This document shows positions 8,553 to 16,812 of a stretch of DNA of 64,000 nucleotides, piece after piece. A program made the translations under genes and the position numbers. The notes beneath the pieces are model-generated. The model ran no database searches. It was not told where the DNA came from and saw only the letters and a list, made by a program, of their open reading frames with translations. The first letter of the stretch is position 1, and the number at the start of each line of letters is the position of its first letter. Where the stretch lies: positions 682,001-746,000 of the forward strand of contig NZ_AUAC01000002.1 of NCBI RefSeq assembly GCF_000428525.1. Reading direction: 5' to 3'. Source of the DNA: Hellea balneolensis DSM 19091 (GTDB taxonomy: Bacteria; Pseudomonadota; Alphaproteobacteria; Caulobacterales; Maricaulaceae).

Positions 8553-10799
8553 ATGCCCTACGGACCGACTAAAATTTTTGGCATTCTTGCTATTCCATCG
8601 CTGGCATTAAGTCAGCCAAGTTTTGCTCTGGACGACACTTCCGCAATTATTGTAACGGCCACAAAAATAGAAAAAGATATCCAAGATTTAGGCCTAAGAG
8701 TTAGCGTTGTGGAGGGGGATGTCCTCTCTACATTTGACGGTGCAGAAGACCTTACCCAGCGTGTCTCGGGCCTACAGGCAGCTGTGGCCAATGGTAGTCA
8801 AGTCGCCTTTCAAATTCGTGGTATCGGCGCGGTCGATCACCAAGCCCTTACTCCAACAGCGGCGGCCGTCTATGTTGACGGCACATATCAAGCGACCAAT
8901 GTGCAAACCAGCCCACTCCTTTTTGATATAGACCGCGCTGAAGTCCTTAAGGGGCCGCAAGGCTCACTTTATGGTCGCAATTCTTCTAGCGGCGCCATCA
9001 ACTTTAATTCAGTTTTGCCCGGCGAGACGAAAACCGGATATATCGGCGCAGAATATGGAACATTTGACCGTATCAATATAGTAGGCGCAGCGACCTTACC
9101 TGTCAGCGATATTTTCTCTTTGCGCCTTTCAGGACGCTATTTGAATCAAGACGCGACTTTGGACAATGTTGTCACGAATGACACTGTAACCGCACCCAAA
9201 GAAGCCGGCGGCAAGCGTGATGAATTTGGCCTACGCGCCATTGGCCGCCTTCAAGCTTCGCCCAATACCGAAGTCTTCCTCAACGCCCATTACGCTGAAG
9301 ATAACGGAATTAATCAAGCGCCGCTCAATAGCAGCCGCGACGTTGACAAGCATGAAATTTCTATCGGGCCAGATGGCATTCAAGATACCGATAATGAATT
9401 TTACGGCACATCAGTTAATGTTACTCATGACTTTGGTGATTTCGCCCTTGTCTCGCACACCGCCTATACGGGCTATAATCAACAATATGGCTTTGACTTT
9501 GACGGTACTCCTGCCCCCTTTAATGTCGGTAGCCTGAACGCCAATCTCGCTTATGACAGAGACTTTACGCAAATCAGTGAAGAACTGCGCCTGAGCTTTA
9601 ACACGGATAAAGTAGAGCTTATGGGCGGGCTTTATTTAGAAGCCGAAGACTTTGACCAAGAGTACCTGATCTGGTGTGGCGTGTTAAACCCCGACACATT
9701 ATTGGGAACTTGCCGCTATGTCGGCGCGCCGGGCCGTGCTGGCCCAACACCAGCCTCCACTGGCACAGCGACAACGTTACAATCTCTTATTACGCAATCC
9801 CGTAAGACAGCAGCCTTGTTTACTTACAACACGATCGAGATTGCCCCTCAGCTTGATGTCGTTCTCGGCGGACGTCTCACCCATGAAATCATCAAAGGAC
9901 GCGGCGAAGGGCGGCATTATTTTGATGACGGCATTATCGCGCTCAATAATCGTGATGGTCTTGGTCTTGCGAAAGGTAGTAATAAAATCTCTGATACACG
10001 TTTTTCTGGTAATATCGGCTTGAATTACACCCTTATGGATAACACGCTTCTTTATGCCACTTATTCAAATGGGTTTAAGAGCGGCGGCTTTAACGGCGAA
10101 GTTATAAATAATGCAACGCATTTTTCTGATGAAGGCCTATTTGGCGGAGAAACTGTGGACGCGCTTGAAGCGGGAATTAAATTTTCGCGAGAGAATGTCG
10201 CTTTTAACCTTGCAGGCTTTTATCAATTTTATGACCGTCCGCAGGCGCGTATCTTTGTGCCTTTCGCGACAGAAAATGGCGGATCTTTTACGTCTAACTC
10301 GCTTTCCAATCTCGATGAAGCGACATCCTATGGCCTTGAGGGCGATATAAGCTGGACTCCGGTTGAAGGGCTTGATCTCTTTGCAGGCGCAACTTGGCTA
10401 GATACAGAAATCAACCAAGAAGAAAACCCAAACGTTCCGCAAAACGCAGCGACCTTTGACGGCAACCCCCTGCCCTTTGCGTCTAAATTTTCAGGCGTTG
10501 TCTCTGCTCGTTATGAATGGGCTTTGAGCGACGGCCTTAACGCCTCGGTTCAAGGCAATGGCAAATATCAAAGCGCCTTTTTCCTCGACGCCGAAGGCCT
10601 CGAGGACCGCCGCCAACATGGCTATGAAATCATTGACGGCAGTGCCAATCTACATTTCAACAGTGGCATTGATGTCGGCATTTGGGGACGTAACCTTAGC
10701 AATTCTGATTACGCTGTCTCAGGTTTTGGCTTTATCGGATATAACATGTTCAGAGGTGCACCGCGAAGTTACGGCGTCTCAGTCAAATATTCTTATTAA
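8553..10799 (+). CDS. TonB-dependent outer-membrane receptor
   Basis: 748 residues. An N-terminal signal peptide ends near QPSFA (residues 20-25). A TonB-box-like SAIIVTATK follows, then the plug domain with VSGLQAAVANGSQVAFQIRG and LKGPQGSLYGRNSSSGAINF, and a 22-strand type barrel ending in the aromatic SVKYSY. It would import a substrate too large for porins across the outer membrane with TonB energy. It is 45 bases after the RraA gene, so it may belong to the same transcript, suggesting that the substrate feeds this branched-chain pathway. The substrate is not readable from sequence. Confidence 0.93.
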   Translation: MPYGPTKIFGILAIPSLALSQPSFALDDTSAIIVTATKIEKDIQDLGLRVSVVEGDVLSTFDGAEDLTQRVSGLQAAVANGSQVAFQIRGIGAVDHQALTPTAAAVYVDGTYQATNVQTSPLLFDIDRAEVLKGPQGSLYGRNSSSGAINFNSVLPGETKTGYIGAEYGTFDRINIVGAATLPVSDIFSLRLSGRYLNQDATLDNVVTNDTVTAPKEAGGKRDEFGLRAIGRLQASPNTEVFLNAHYAEDNGINQAPLNSSRDVDKHEISIGPDGIQDTDNEFYGTSVNVTHDFGDFALVSHTAYTGYNQQYGFDFDGTPAPFNVGSLNANLAYDRDFTQISEELRLSFNTDKVELMGGLYLEAEDFDQEYLIWCGVLNPDTLLGTCRYVGAPGRAGPTPASTGTATTLQSLITQSRKTAALFTYNTIEIAPQLDVVLGGRLTHEIIKGRGEGRHYFDDGIIALNNRDGLGLAKGSNKISDTRFSGNIGLNYTLMDNTLLYATYSNGFKSGGFNGEVINNATHFSDEGLFGGETVDALEAGIKFSRENVAFNLAGFYQFYDRPQARIFVPFATENGGSFTSNSLSNLDEATSYGLEGDISWTPVEGLDLFAGATWLDTEINQEENPNVPQNAATFDGNPLPFASKFSGVVSARYEWALSDGLNASVQGNGKYQSAFFLDAEGLEDRRQHGYEIIDGSANLHFNSGIDVGIWGRNLSNSDYAVSGFGFIGYNMFRGAPRSYGVSVKYSY

Positions 10800-10850
10800 T
10801 ATCAACGGCAAATAGTTGCGGCCTGATGACCTTTTACTTGGAGAACTAGT

Positions 10851-11255
10851 ATGAAACCCTCCCATAAAACGCTACCAGACCTTCTTGCCGACGGTGAAAA
10901 GAAACGACGAAAAGTTCTTGGAGATGCGCATGTCGATAATGCCATGACCAATGCACACCCCTTTAACCAGCCTTTACAAGAAATCATTACAACATATGGA
11001 TGGGGTGATATTTGGACACGAGAAGGCCTATCTGACAAAACTCGTAGTTTGTTAAATGTTGCTTTGCTAACGGCGATGAGGCAAACAAATGAGTTGAAAG
11101 GCCATACACGAGGCGCAATCAATAACGGATGCACTCCCGAAGAGATTAGAGAAGTTATAATTCATACATGTCTCTATGCAGGCGCTCCAGCAGCCCTAAG
11201 TGCTATGAAAGTTGTTTCAGCAACATTGCAAGAACTTGATTGCATAAAGGAATGA
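10851..11255 (+). CDS. carboxymuconolactone decarboxylase family protein
   Basis: 134 residues, the size of 4-carboxymuconolactone decarboxylase. The AhpD/CMD core is seen in LSDKTRSLLNVALLTAMRQ, ELKGHTRGAINNGCTPEEI and REVIIHTCLYAGAPAA. It has a single Cys in NNGCTPEE and a second in HTCLYAG, and it is not the CxxC pair of AhpD peroxidases, so a decarboxylase-like rather than peroxidase role is likelier. It precedes the thioesterase by 12 bases. No other protocatechuate-pathway genes are nearby, so the true substrate is open. Confidence 0.82.
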   Translation: MKPSHKTLPDLLADGEKKRRKVLGDAHVDNAMTNAHPFNQPLQEIITTYGWGDIWTREGLSDKTRSLLNVALLTAMRQTNELKGHTRGAINNGCTPEEIREVIIHTCLYAGAPAALSAMKVVSATLQELDCIKE

Positions 11256-11267
11256 AAGGGTAAGCCT

Positions 11268-11687
11268 ATGTCACTAAAAATAGAATCAGAAGGTGAGTTT
11301 AAAGGCTGGAGCTTTTGGCCCTCAGAAACATTCGAATGTGAAACCGTCGGTCCGTTCTATTTCAAAAAATCAAAAGACGGATCTTATATCTCAAGATACC
11401 GATCTATTGAAAAACATATGAATGCCGGTGGCTATACTCACGGCGGATGCCTTATGTCGTTTGCAGATTTTTCTCTCTTTGCAATTGCATCAGATCACAT
11501 TCAGGACAATCAAGCCGTGACAGTTGCCTTCAATTGTGAGTTCTTAGCAGGATCAAAGGTCGGTCAACTTATGGAGGGTAGTGGTGAGGTATTACGGGCG
11601 GGTCGGTCTATTATCTTTGTGAGAGGTATGATTACAGCTGATAAAGAAGTTTGTTTAAATTTTTCAGGAGCTATAAAGAAAATTTAG
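11268..11687 (+). CDS. PaaI-like acyl-CoA thioesterase (hotdog fold)
   Basis: 139 residues with the PaaI-type hotdog signature HMNAGGYTHGGCLMSFADFSL followed by the strand VTVAFNCEFLAGSKVG. Such proteins hydrolyse aryl- or acyl-CoA thioesters, often to release trapped CoA in catabolic pathways. It is probably co-transcribed with the CMD-like gene 12 bases upstream and closes the plus-strand catabolic block. A short hairpin (CTAATC with GATTAG) about 10-30 bases after the stop may end the transcript, but the T-run is missing. Confidence 0.82.
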   Translation: MSLKIESEGEFKGWSFWPSETFECETVGPFYFKKSKDGSYISRYRSIEKHMNAGGYTHGGCLMSFADFSLFAIASDHIQDNQAVTVAFNCEFLAGSKVGQLMEGSGEVLRAGRSIIFVRGMITADKEVCLNFSGAIKKI

Positions 11688-12007
11688 TATATCCCTAATC
11701 TGAAATTAGTGATTAGCGGTTAAAAAAAATACCTAATCGGAGCTAGAAAAATTATAAATGTGTGTGGGTGAACCATTTTTAGAATTTCATCACTCAATAC
11801 AAGGTTCTATATGACGGTTTTCAAGTACCTCTGTAGCTGCCATTTTCAAAGAACAAAAATTAGTTGGAAATTATCCCTATTTAGCTGTTTTTTGTTGCTT
11901 GTAGATTCCAAATTAGTGTATTTGGCACAAATCTATTGAATCAGATGGTTGTAGCGACTGCTTTTGGTGATATATGTCGATGCCCTTGAGGGCTAAGTTA
12001 TTGAAAA
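11688..12007. other. intergenic stretch leading to a tRNA fragment
   Basis: About 320 AT-rich bases without a credible gene. Near its right end is a possible promoter for the tRNA fragment: TTGTAG at 11949-11954, then 16 bases, then TATATG at 11971-11976. Nothing else is recognisable. Confidence 0.4.
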
Positions 12008-12049
12008 GCCGCGGTAGCTCAGGGGTAGAGCGCATCATTGGTAATGATG
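12008..12049 (+). pseudogene. 5' half of tRNA-Thr(GGU), truncated at an integration junction
   Basis: These 42 bases give acceptor strand GCCGCGG, TA, a D-arm GCTC/GAGC with loop AGGGGTA, then anticodon stem CATCA/TGATG closing the loop TTGGTAA, with anticodon GGU for threonine. The match to a tRNA stops exactly after the anticodon stem. Variable loop, T-arm and the 3' acceptor strand are absent. The integrase stop codon begins 9 bases further on. P4-type integrases commonly use tRNA genes as attachment sites, so this is most simply one edge of the element (attL-like). Confidence 0.8.
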
Positions 12050-12057
12050 TTATAAAA

Positions 12058-13263
12058 TTAAGAGCGGCCACTACAAAAATTGTCCCAAGAAGTCATTATT
12101 TCACGACGCTTATCCAACATTTTATTACCGCGTATATAAGCTCTCTCTACAGTGTTCTTTGTTTCATGGGCGAGAGCAAACTCAACGGCCTGAGTCGGGA
12201 AGTTTGTGGCTTCAAGGGCCCAAGTTTTAAATGATGACCTAAATCCATGAGTGGTAATGTTATCATACCCTAATTTCCTTAAAGTCACCATTGGCGCATT
12301 GTAACTAAATGCCTTTTTGTTACTTGGGTTTTGAAAAACCAATGCTCGATCTTGAAATTCAGATTTTTCTATAACCATAGATTTTGCGACCCCCACTAGA
12401 GGAACAATATGCGGCCTTTTCATCTTCATTCTCTCAGCAGAGATCGACCAAATTTTATCTTCTAAGTTCACTTCTTCCCATAAAGCCCCCCTCGCCTCAC
12501 CAGATCTGCTGGCTGTTAAAATTATAAACTCAGTCAGATATGAAGCAGGTGTTTTCATAGTACGGAGCTTTCTCATCAGCTCAGGTACATCCTGCCAAGG
12601 CAATGCAGCATGATTTTTTGAAGGTTTCACCCTCTCCTTAGCCGTGAGTAGTTGATCCAAATTCCCCCGCCAAGTTGCAGGGTTAGGCCCATCCCGAAAC
12701 TGCATCGCGATAGCCCAAGCAAACACAGCTTCTGTATATAAGCGTGTTCGGCTAGCCGTTTCAGTCTTTGTTCCCCATATAGGAATCAGGGTTTCGTACA
12801 CATCGCGCGTCGATATTTTCTTTATTTCATGCTTGTGCAACGCAGCAGCATGAGTCGTCAGGCAAAAGTACCATCGCCTTCTGGTTTGCTCAGTCCTAAA
12901 GTATTTTGATTGGTCTTTAGATTCAAAGAATTTAACAATGATTTCTGAAAAGGTTAGTTTGGCTTCACGCTTTTCTACAACCAGCCCCTCATCTAAATCT
13001 CGTTGCTCAAGTGGATCGATACCGCTTTTGACAAGAGATCTGGCCTTTCCGGCATTTGTACGCGCTACTTCGATATGATTAGTTCGTGATACCGGACCCA
13101 ACCCCATATCACGCCTTCGGTCAAATATCTGATAACGGTAGACCCAAGATTTGACACCTGTCTTGCCAATCAATAGGTATAAACCACGCCCATCACCATA
13201 ACGACCAGGTGCATCAAGGGCCTTAACTACTGCTCGATTTAACTTATGCTTACCACCACTCAT
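12058..13263 (-). CDS. P4-type tyrosine integrase
   Basis: 401 residues. The N-terminal arm-binding DUF4102-like part reads KLNRAVVKALDAPGRYGDGRGLYLLI. A core-binding domain and a C-terminal catalytic domain follow. Catalytic residues appear as Arg in ASRSGEARGALW, His-x-x-Arg in TTHGFRSSFKTW, His in ALAHETKNT and the nucleophile Tyr in VERAYIRG, so the enzyme looks intact. It would insert and excise the element at a tRNA gene. It is transcribed toward the tRNA fragment and ends 9 bases from it. That differs from the common arrangement, where the integrase reads away from a restored tRNA. Confidence 0.92.
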   Translation of the reverse strand: MSGGKHKLNRAVVKALDAPGRYGDGRGLYLLIGKTGVKSWVYRYQIFDRRRDMGLGPVSRTNHIEVARTNAGKARSLVKSGIDPLEQRDLDEGLVVEKREAKLTFSEIIVKFFESKDQSKYFRTEQTRRRWYFCLTTHAAALHKHEIKKISTRDVYETLIPIWGTKTETASRTRLYTEAVFAWAIAMQFRDGPNPATWRGNLDQLLTAKERVKPSKNHAALPWQDVPELMRKLRTMKTPASYLTEFIILTASRSGEARGALWEEVNLEDKIWSISAERMKMKRPHIVPLVGVAKSMVIEKSEFQDRALVFQNPSNKKAFSYNAPMVTLRKLGYDNITTHGFRSSFKTWALEATNFPTQAVEFALAHETKNTVERAYIRGNKMLDKRREIMTSWDNFCSGRS

Positions 13264-13568
13264 ATAAATTCGCCCTACACTGCTCCCTCATTTGCTCCCT
13301 CATTTCGAAGGCAACTGTAGGAAACACTAAAATACATCGCCATACAAGTAATTTCATATGTTATTGTATTATATAAGTATTTTGAACATTAGGAAACGCA
13401 AGGAAACATTAGTTATTGTTCAGGTTCGGGCACCATTTCCCTGATAAAGTAAGTTGCGTAAGCCTCTGAAAAGTCTCGGGAAATCCCTCTTTCCTTTACT
13501 TTCCATACGGTAACTCGCGCAATTTGCTTCACTTTTTGCCTTACAATGGGCTGCACGGAGATGGCGAA
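13264..13568. other. integrase upstream region with short direct repeats
   Basis: About 305 bases, very AT-rich in the middle (13,320-13,410), between divergent integrase-type genes. It contains a tandem 12-base repeat (see next entry) and three copies of AGGAAAC at 13319-13325, 13391-13397 and 13401-13407. These may be arm-type integrase or excisionase sites. No convincing gene was found in it. Confidence 0.4.
13282..13305. repeat. tandem 12-bp direct repeat upstream of integrase
   Basis: GCTCCCTCATTT occurs twice head to tail just upstream of the integrase start codon. The position suits a protein-binding arm site or autoregulatory site; function is inferred only from place. Confidence 0.6.
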
Positions 13569-14948
13569 ATGAAAGCGATAAGACGGCTCGACCAATACTT
13601 ACGTTTACGCGGTGATACATGGCACTATGTGCGGCGCGTTCCCAAAGCGGTCAGACATATTGATGACAGAACTGTGATATACCGCTCTCTTGATACCGAT
13701 AGCCGCAAGATTGCGCGCCAACGACGGGATATTTGCGCCGACGAAGACAACCAACGTTGGAACGAAATAACGCCAAGCCGTTTTCAATCTTCCTCGAAAC
13801 ACGCGAGTTATCGCGATGCAAGTCATCGAGCACGCTCTCAAGGGTTTAACTATAAGCCGATGGAAAGCTTGGTTTCGCAAAACACTGTTACGAATTTACT
13901 GCACCGCCTAATCGCTTTGGAACCATTAAAAGACAGCCCTCAGCGCAAGGAAGAGCTAGACGCAGTTGCTCTGCTTGGGAGTGTTAAAACGCCCTCCGCG
14001 ACCATCACCGAGGCAATGGACTTATATCTCTCCGAGATCGTCGCGGACGAACTCGCCGGTAAATCACCGGAGCAAATACAGAACTTCTCTAAGATTAAGC
14101 GCCGCGCTGTTTCCAACTTCGTCAATCTAAACGGCGATATCGATATGCGGTGCATTACCCGCGAACATGCTCACACCGTGCGTAAATTCTGGCATGAGCG
14201 CATCCACCCAAAGGACGGCTCCAAGCCTATGAGCGGCAGTAGAAGTGCGGCCTATATGCGGGCGCACAGATTGCGGCTTGCCACACTCGCAAAAGCGGCT
14301 GTGGTGCAAGTCGCGAGCAAGGATAAGGACGGTAATCCCTTGGAGTGGCGGGTGCCAGAGGATTTTGAAGAACGGGCTATCTCGTTAGATTTGAAACAAG
14401 GCCGCGCGTCAGGCGTGAAGTTACTTTCGCGCCAAGACTTGAATGCACAGCTTGAGAGTCCCGGTGCGACTTGGCTTGACCGCGCACAGGTGAGTTGGGG
14501 TAGAGGTGGACTAGGAGGAATAAGCGTAAAATCTAGCGCCTTCGCAAAAGAATTGGACACGGCTTTCCAGCAGCGCCGCACATGGCTCATTGAGCGGGGC
14601 TATGCAGAGCTACGCCAAGACGAGCAGAAGACCTCTATCATCTATAAGCGCGGCTATTTGAAAGCCCTAGAGACGGAAGGGTTCAACGCCGCAACGGAGA
14701 AGCTAGAGAGCATGACGGGCAAGGCGCATGTTGCGGCGCAGTCAGGACGGTTGATTGAGGGCACCGTCTCACAGAAATATGAACTCCCCCACGGCCCCCA
14801 CGCGATGATTGAGACGCAGCGGGCTTTCTACCTCGTGCCGTGGGAAAGCACTCACGCGCAGAAGTGGGGCAAGCGCATTAAAGGCCGCGTGCTTAGCGGC
14901 GGCGGCATTGATTGGGACGCCGGGCGCAGCCGAGGGATTGGACGGTGA
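13569..14948 (+). CDS. chimeric ORF: integrase N-terminus fused to relaxase (DUF3363) C-terminus
   Basis: 459 residues from ATG 13569; an upstream in-frame ATG at 13524 is less likely. Residues 1 to about 215 read as the arm and core-binding domains of a tyrosine integrase (LRLRGDTWHYVRRVPKAVRH, then ISLE-type helices with TREHAHTVRKFWHERI). From about residue 225 the sequence becomes the C-terminal DUF3363 region of VirD2-like relaxases: EWRVPEDFEERAISLD, ATWLDRAQV, AMIETQRAFYLVPWE and the final WDAGRSRGIGR. Both the integrase catalytic domain and the relaxase nicking domain are missing. It is best read as a deletion fusion in a decaying conjugative element; the frame has stayed open for some 1.4 kb. 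Confidence 0.75.
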   Translation: MKAIRRLDQYLRLRGDTWHYVRRVPKAVRHIDDRTVIYRSLDTDSRKIARQRRDICADEDNQRWNEITPSRFQSSSKHASYRDASHRARSQGFNYKPMESLVSQNTVTNLLHRLIALEPLKDSPQRKEELDAVALLGSVKTPSATITEAMDLYLSEIVADELAGKSPEQIQNFSKIKRRAVSNFVNLNGDIDMRCITREHAHTVRKFWHERIHPKDGSKPMSGSRSAAYMRAHRLRLATLAKAAVVQVASKDKDGNPLEWRVPEDFEERAISLDLKQGRASGVKLLSRQDLNAQLESPGATWLDRAQVSWGRGGLGGISVKSSAFAKELDTAFQQRRTWLIERGYAELRQDEQKTSIIYKRGYLKALETEGFNAATEKLESMTGKAHVAAQSGRLIEGTVSQKYELPHGPHAMIETQRAFYLVPWESTHAQKWGKRIKGRVLSGGGIDWDAGRSRGIGR

Positions 14949-14985
14949 CTTTAGCTTGGGGGCAAAGGAGACATTGGAATTGGCG

Positions 14986-15879
14986 TTAAGAACGAAAGTT
15001 TTTGCCGGTTCTGTCTTCAATTAGTCGTACGATTGAAAGATGTGGTGCATCAGGGCCATAGTTTGAGACGGCGTCTTCATAGCTAGCCACAACATTATCT
15101 GCCAGTGGCATTTCAATATCGAGATGATCTCCGAGTTGCTTGACTAGCCGCATATCTTTTCTGGCAAGCCCTAAAGCAAAGCTGTTGTCATAGCTGCCGT
15201 CCAAGACTTTCGGAATGTAATTATCGACGACATAACTTTGCGCACAGCTATGGCTTAAAACGTCGCTTAATATGGTCAGGTCTAATCCGCCTTTTGCGCC
15301 CAACATCAGAGCTTCGCCAATGCCTTGCGCCACAAGGTAATTAAGGTGAAGCTGACTGAGTTTAGTAATATAACCCGCGCCTGAAGGGCCCATGATTATA
15401 ACTTTTTTTGCGACAGCATTTAGTAAGTTGGAGTGAGTATCAGAAAGTGGATTATCCAGCCCTAGAAGCATCGTCAATGTGCCCGCAGCAGCCCCTTCTG
15501 TTCCGCCTGTGACAGGGGCGTCAATTAAGGTGAGATAATCAGGCGCGGCCTCGCGAACCTTTTGCCATTCCGATAAATCGCTTGTGCTTGTTTCAAACCA
15601 TATAGCGCCTTCGGGCAGGTTTTTTAACAAACCGTCTTCACCCAAGGCTATCTCATTCACTTGTTTTGAGCTTGGAAGTGAGGTGAAGATTATATCTGAC
15701 TGTTTGGCAATTTCAGAGATTGTCTCTGCGGCCATAGCGCCATCGTCGGCGAAGGACTGAACAGCGTCCTTGTTAATATCGAAAACGCTAAAGTTAATCT
15801 TATTAGCCGTGCAATATCGATGCAAATTCGCCGCCATGCCGTTACCCATATTCCCAAGTCCGATAAACCCAACGCGCAT
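14986..15879 (-). CDS. NAD(P)-dependent beta-hydroxyacid dehydrogenase (3-hydroxyisobutyrate dehydrogenase type)
   Basis: 297 residues. The Rossmann motif GFIGLGNMGNGMAANL is at residues 4-19, the substrate segment DAPVTGGTEGAAAGTL in the middle, and the family lysine lies in GAGYITKLSQLHLNY. Members oxidise 3-hydroxyisobutyrate, tartronate semialdehyde or related beta-hydroxyacids. It is the last gene of a tightly spaced minus-strand operon (11 bases after the oxygenase gene). The operon context suggests a hydroxyacid or semialdehyde product of the upstream aldolase and dehydratase; the exact substrate is unknown. Confidence 0.88.
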   Translation of the reverse strand: MRVGFIGLGNMGNGMAANLHRYCTANKINFSVFDINKDAVQSFADDGAMAAETISEIAKQSDIIFTSLPSSKQVNEIALGEDGLLKNLPEGAIWFETSTSDLSEWQKVREAAPDYLTLIDAPVTGGTEGAAAGTLTMLLGLDNPLSDTHSNLLNAVAKKVIIMGPSGAGYITKLSQLHLNYLVAQGIGEALMLGAKGGLDLTILSDVLSHSCAQSYVVDNYIPKVLDGSYDNSFALGLARKDMRLVKQLGDHLDIEMPLADNVVASYEDAVSNYGPDAPHLSIVRLIEDRTGKNFRS

Positions 15880-15890
15880 AGGCCGCTACT

Positions 15891-16799
15891 TTAATCTGTT
15901 AAACCGTCAAGGCGTGTGCGTTCCCGTTCGACATGAATGGGCATAGCGCGGCCATAAAAGGCTTTGGCGTGGTGCGGACGGTTCACATGATAAGGGTCGG
16001 TGACATAAGTCGGCAGCGCAATGATCCGGGGGGTATTACCGCCTGTCGGCGTTACACGGTGCAGGGAATTACGGCCTCGAAAAATTTGAAGATCACCTTC
16101 TTTAAGCTTAAGGACTTTGACTTGGGAGCGGTCCCCTTTGAGGGCAGCCTTCACATCATCAAAGTTCTCATTTGCGGCGGTGCGGATATTCGGGCAATAT
16201 TCAAAGTCACCCCCCGTTTCTGCTTCTTGAACCAACAGGCTGACAGTAAAATCATTGCCGTCAAAGTGCCACGGAAAGTAATCTCCATTCTTCATAACGC
16301 TATAGGGGTTGCGTCCCAAAGGGTCTGCCCATCTATAGATAGGCCCAACATTTAGGCACTCGCTGATGAAATGCACCATAATATCCGAGTCATAAATTTT
16401 CCGCAAAAGTGAGTCGGCTTCAAGCTCATCTGAATTGATAAAAGAACTGGTTCGGCGAGAGAAAATCCTTTTAGGATGATCTTCGGCTAAGGTTTCATCA
16501 TCTGCTGTTAGATAGGGATTGATTTTGGCATCCGCAGGACGGGCTTTGTCTATGATGCGCGTCGCTTCCTCTCGCATAGCTTTAACAGCTGCGGGAGTCA
16601 GAAAATTTGGCACATGCGCACAGCCAAAAGCTTCAAGACCTTCTCTGGCATGCTTGATTAAGGCTTGGCGCTTGGGATTGCCGATTTCATGAATAGGAAA
16701 CTCAACCAAATCTATACATTCATGAAGGTCGATTTCGGCGGCCGCATAAGCGCTGGGACCAGAGGGTTTGTCATGAGGGTCGATTGCAAGAGAGGACAT
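15891..16799 (-). CDS. Fe(II)/2-oxoglutarate-dependent oxygenase, HalD/BesD-like
   Basis: 302 residues with a cupin-type oxygenase core. The iron triad reads His178-x-Asp180 (WHFDGNDF) and His247 (SLHRVTPTGG), with Arg258 as the likely 2-oxoglutarate anchor. The Asp is present where amino-acid halogenases of this group have Gly, so hydroxylation or oxidative cleavage is expected rather than chlorination. The substrate is probably a small amino acid or betaine-like compound, judging from the group and from the enolase-superfamily neighbours; that is inference. It starts 13 bases after the aldolase gene. Confidence 0.82.
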   Translation of the reverse strand: MSSLAIDPHDKPSGPSAYAAAEIDLHECIDLVEFPIHEIGNPKRQALIKHAREGLEAFGCAHVPNFLTPAAVKAMREEATRIIDKARPADAKINPYLTADDETLAEDHPKRIFSRRTSSFINSDELEADSLLRKIYDSDIMVHFISECLNVGPIYRWADPLGRNPYSVMKNGDYFPWHFDGNDFTVSLLVQEAETGGDFEYCPNIRTAANENFDDVKAALKGDRSQVKVLKLKEGDLQIFRGRNSLHRVTPTGGNTPRIIALPTYVTDPYHVNRPHHAKAFYGRAMPIHVERERTRLDGLTD

Positions 16800-16812
16800 G
16801 GCTACCTTCCAG

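Larger units (their letters stand above)
12008..14985. mobile_element. remnant of an integrative/mobilizable element
   Basis: Bounded on the left by a half tRNA-Thr gene. It contains a P4-type integrase, short direct repeats near its start, and an ORF fusing an integrase head to a relaxase tail. No intact relaxase, mating-pair or replication gene is present. The right border is not defined: no 3' tRNA half was found near 14.95 kb or elsewhere in the window. The catabolic cluster at 15-21.7 kb could be retained cargo. Confidence 0.6.

Noticed and set aside
11974-12234. 86-residue plus-strand frame across the tRNA fragment
   Set aside because: It covers the tRNA-Thr half and the antisense of the integrase end; the coding sense belongs to the integrase.
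13413-13595. 60-residue minus-strand frame ahead of the chimeric gene
   Set aside because: It overlaps the start of the chimeric ORF, has no recognisable domain or ribosome site, and its composition gives no support.
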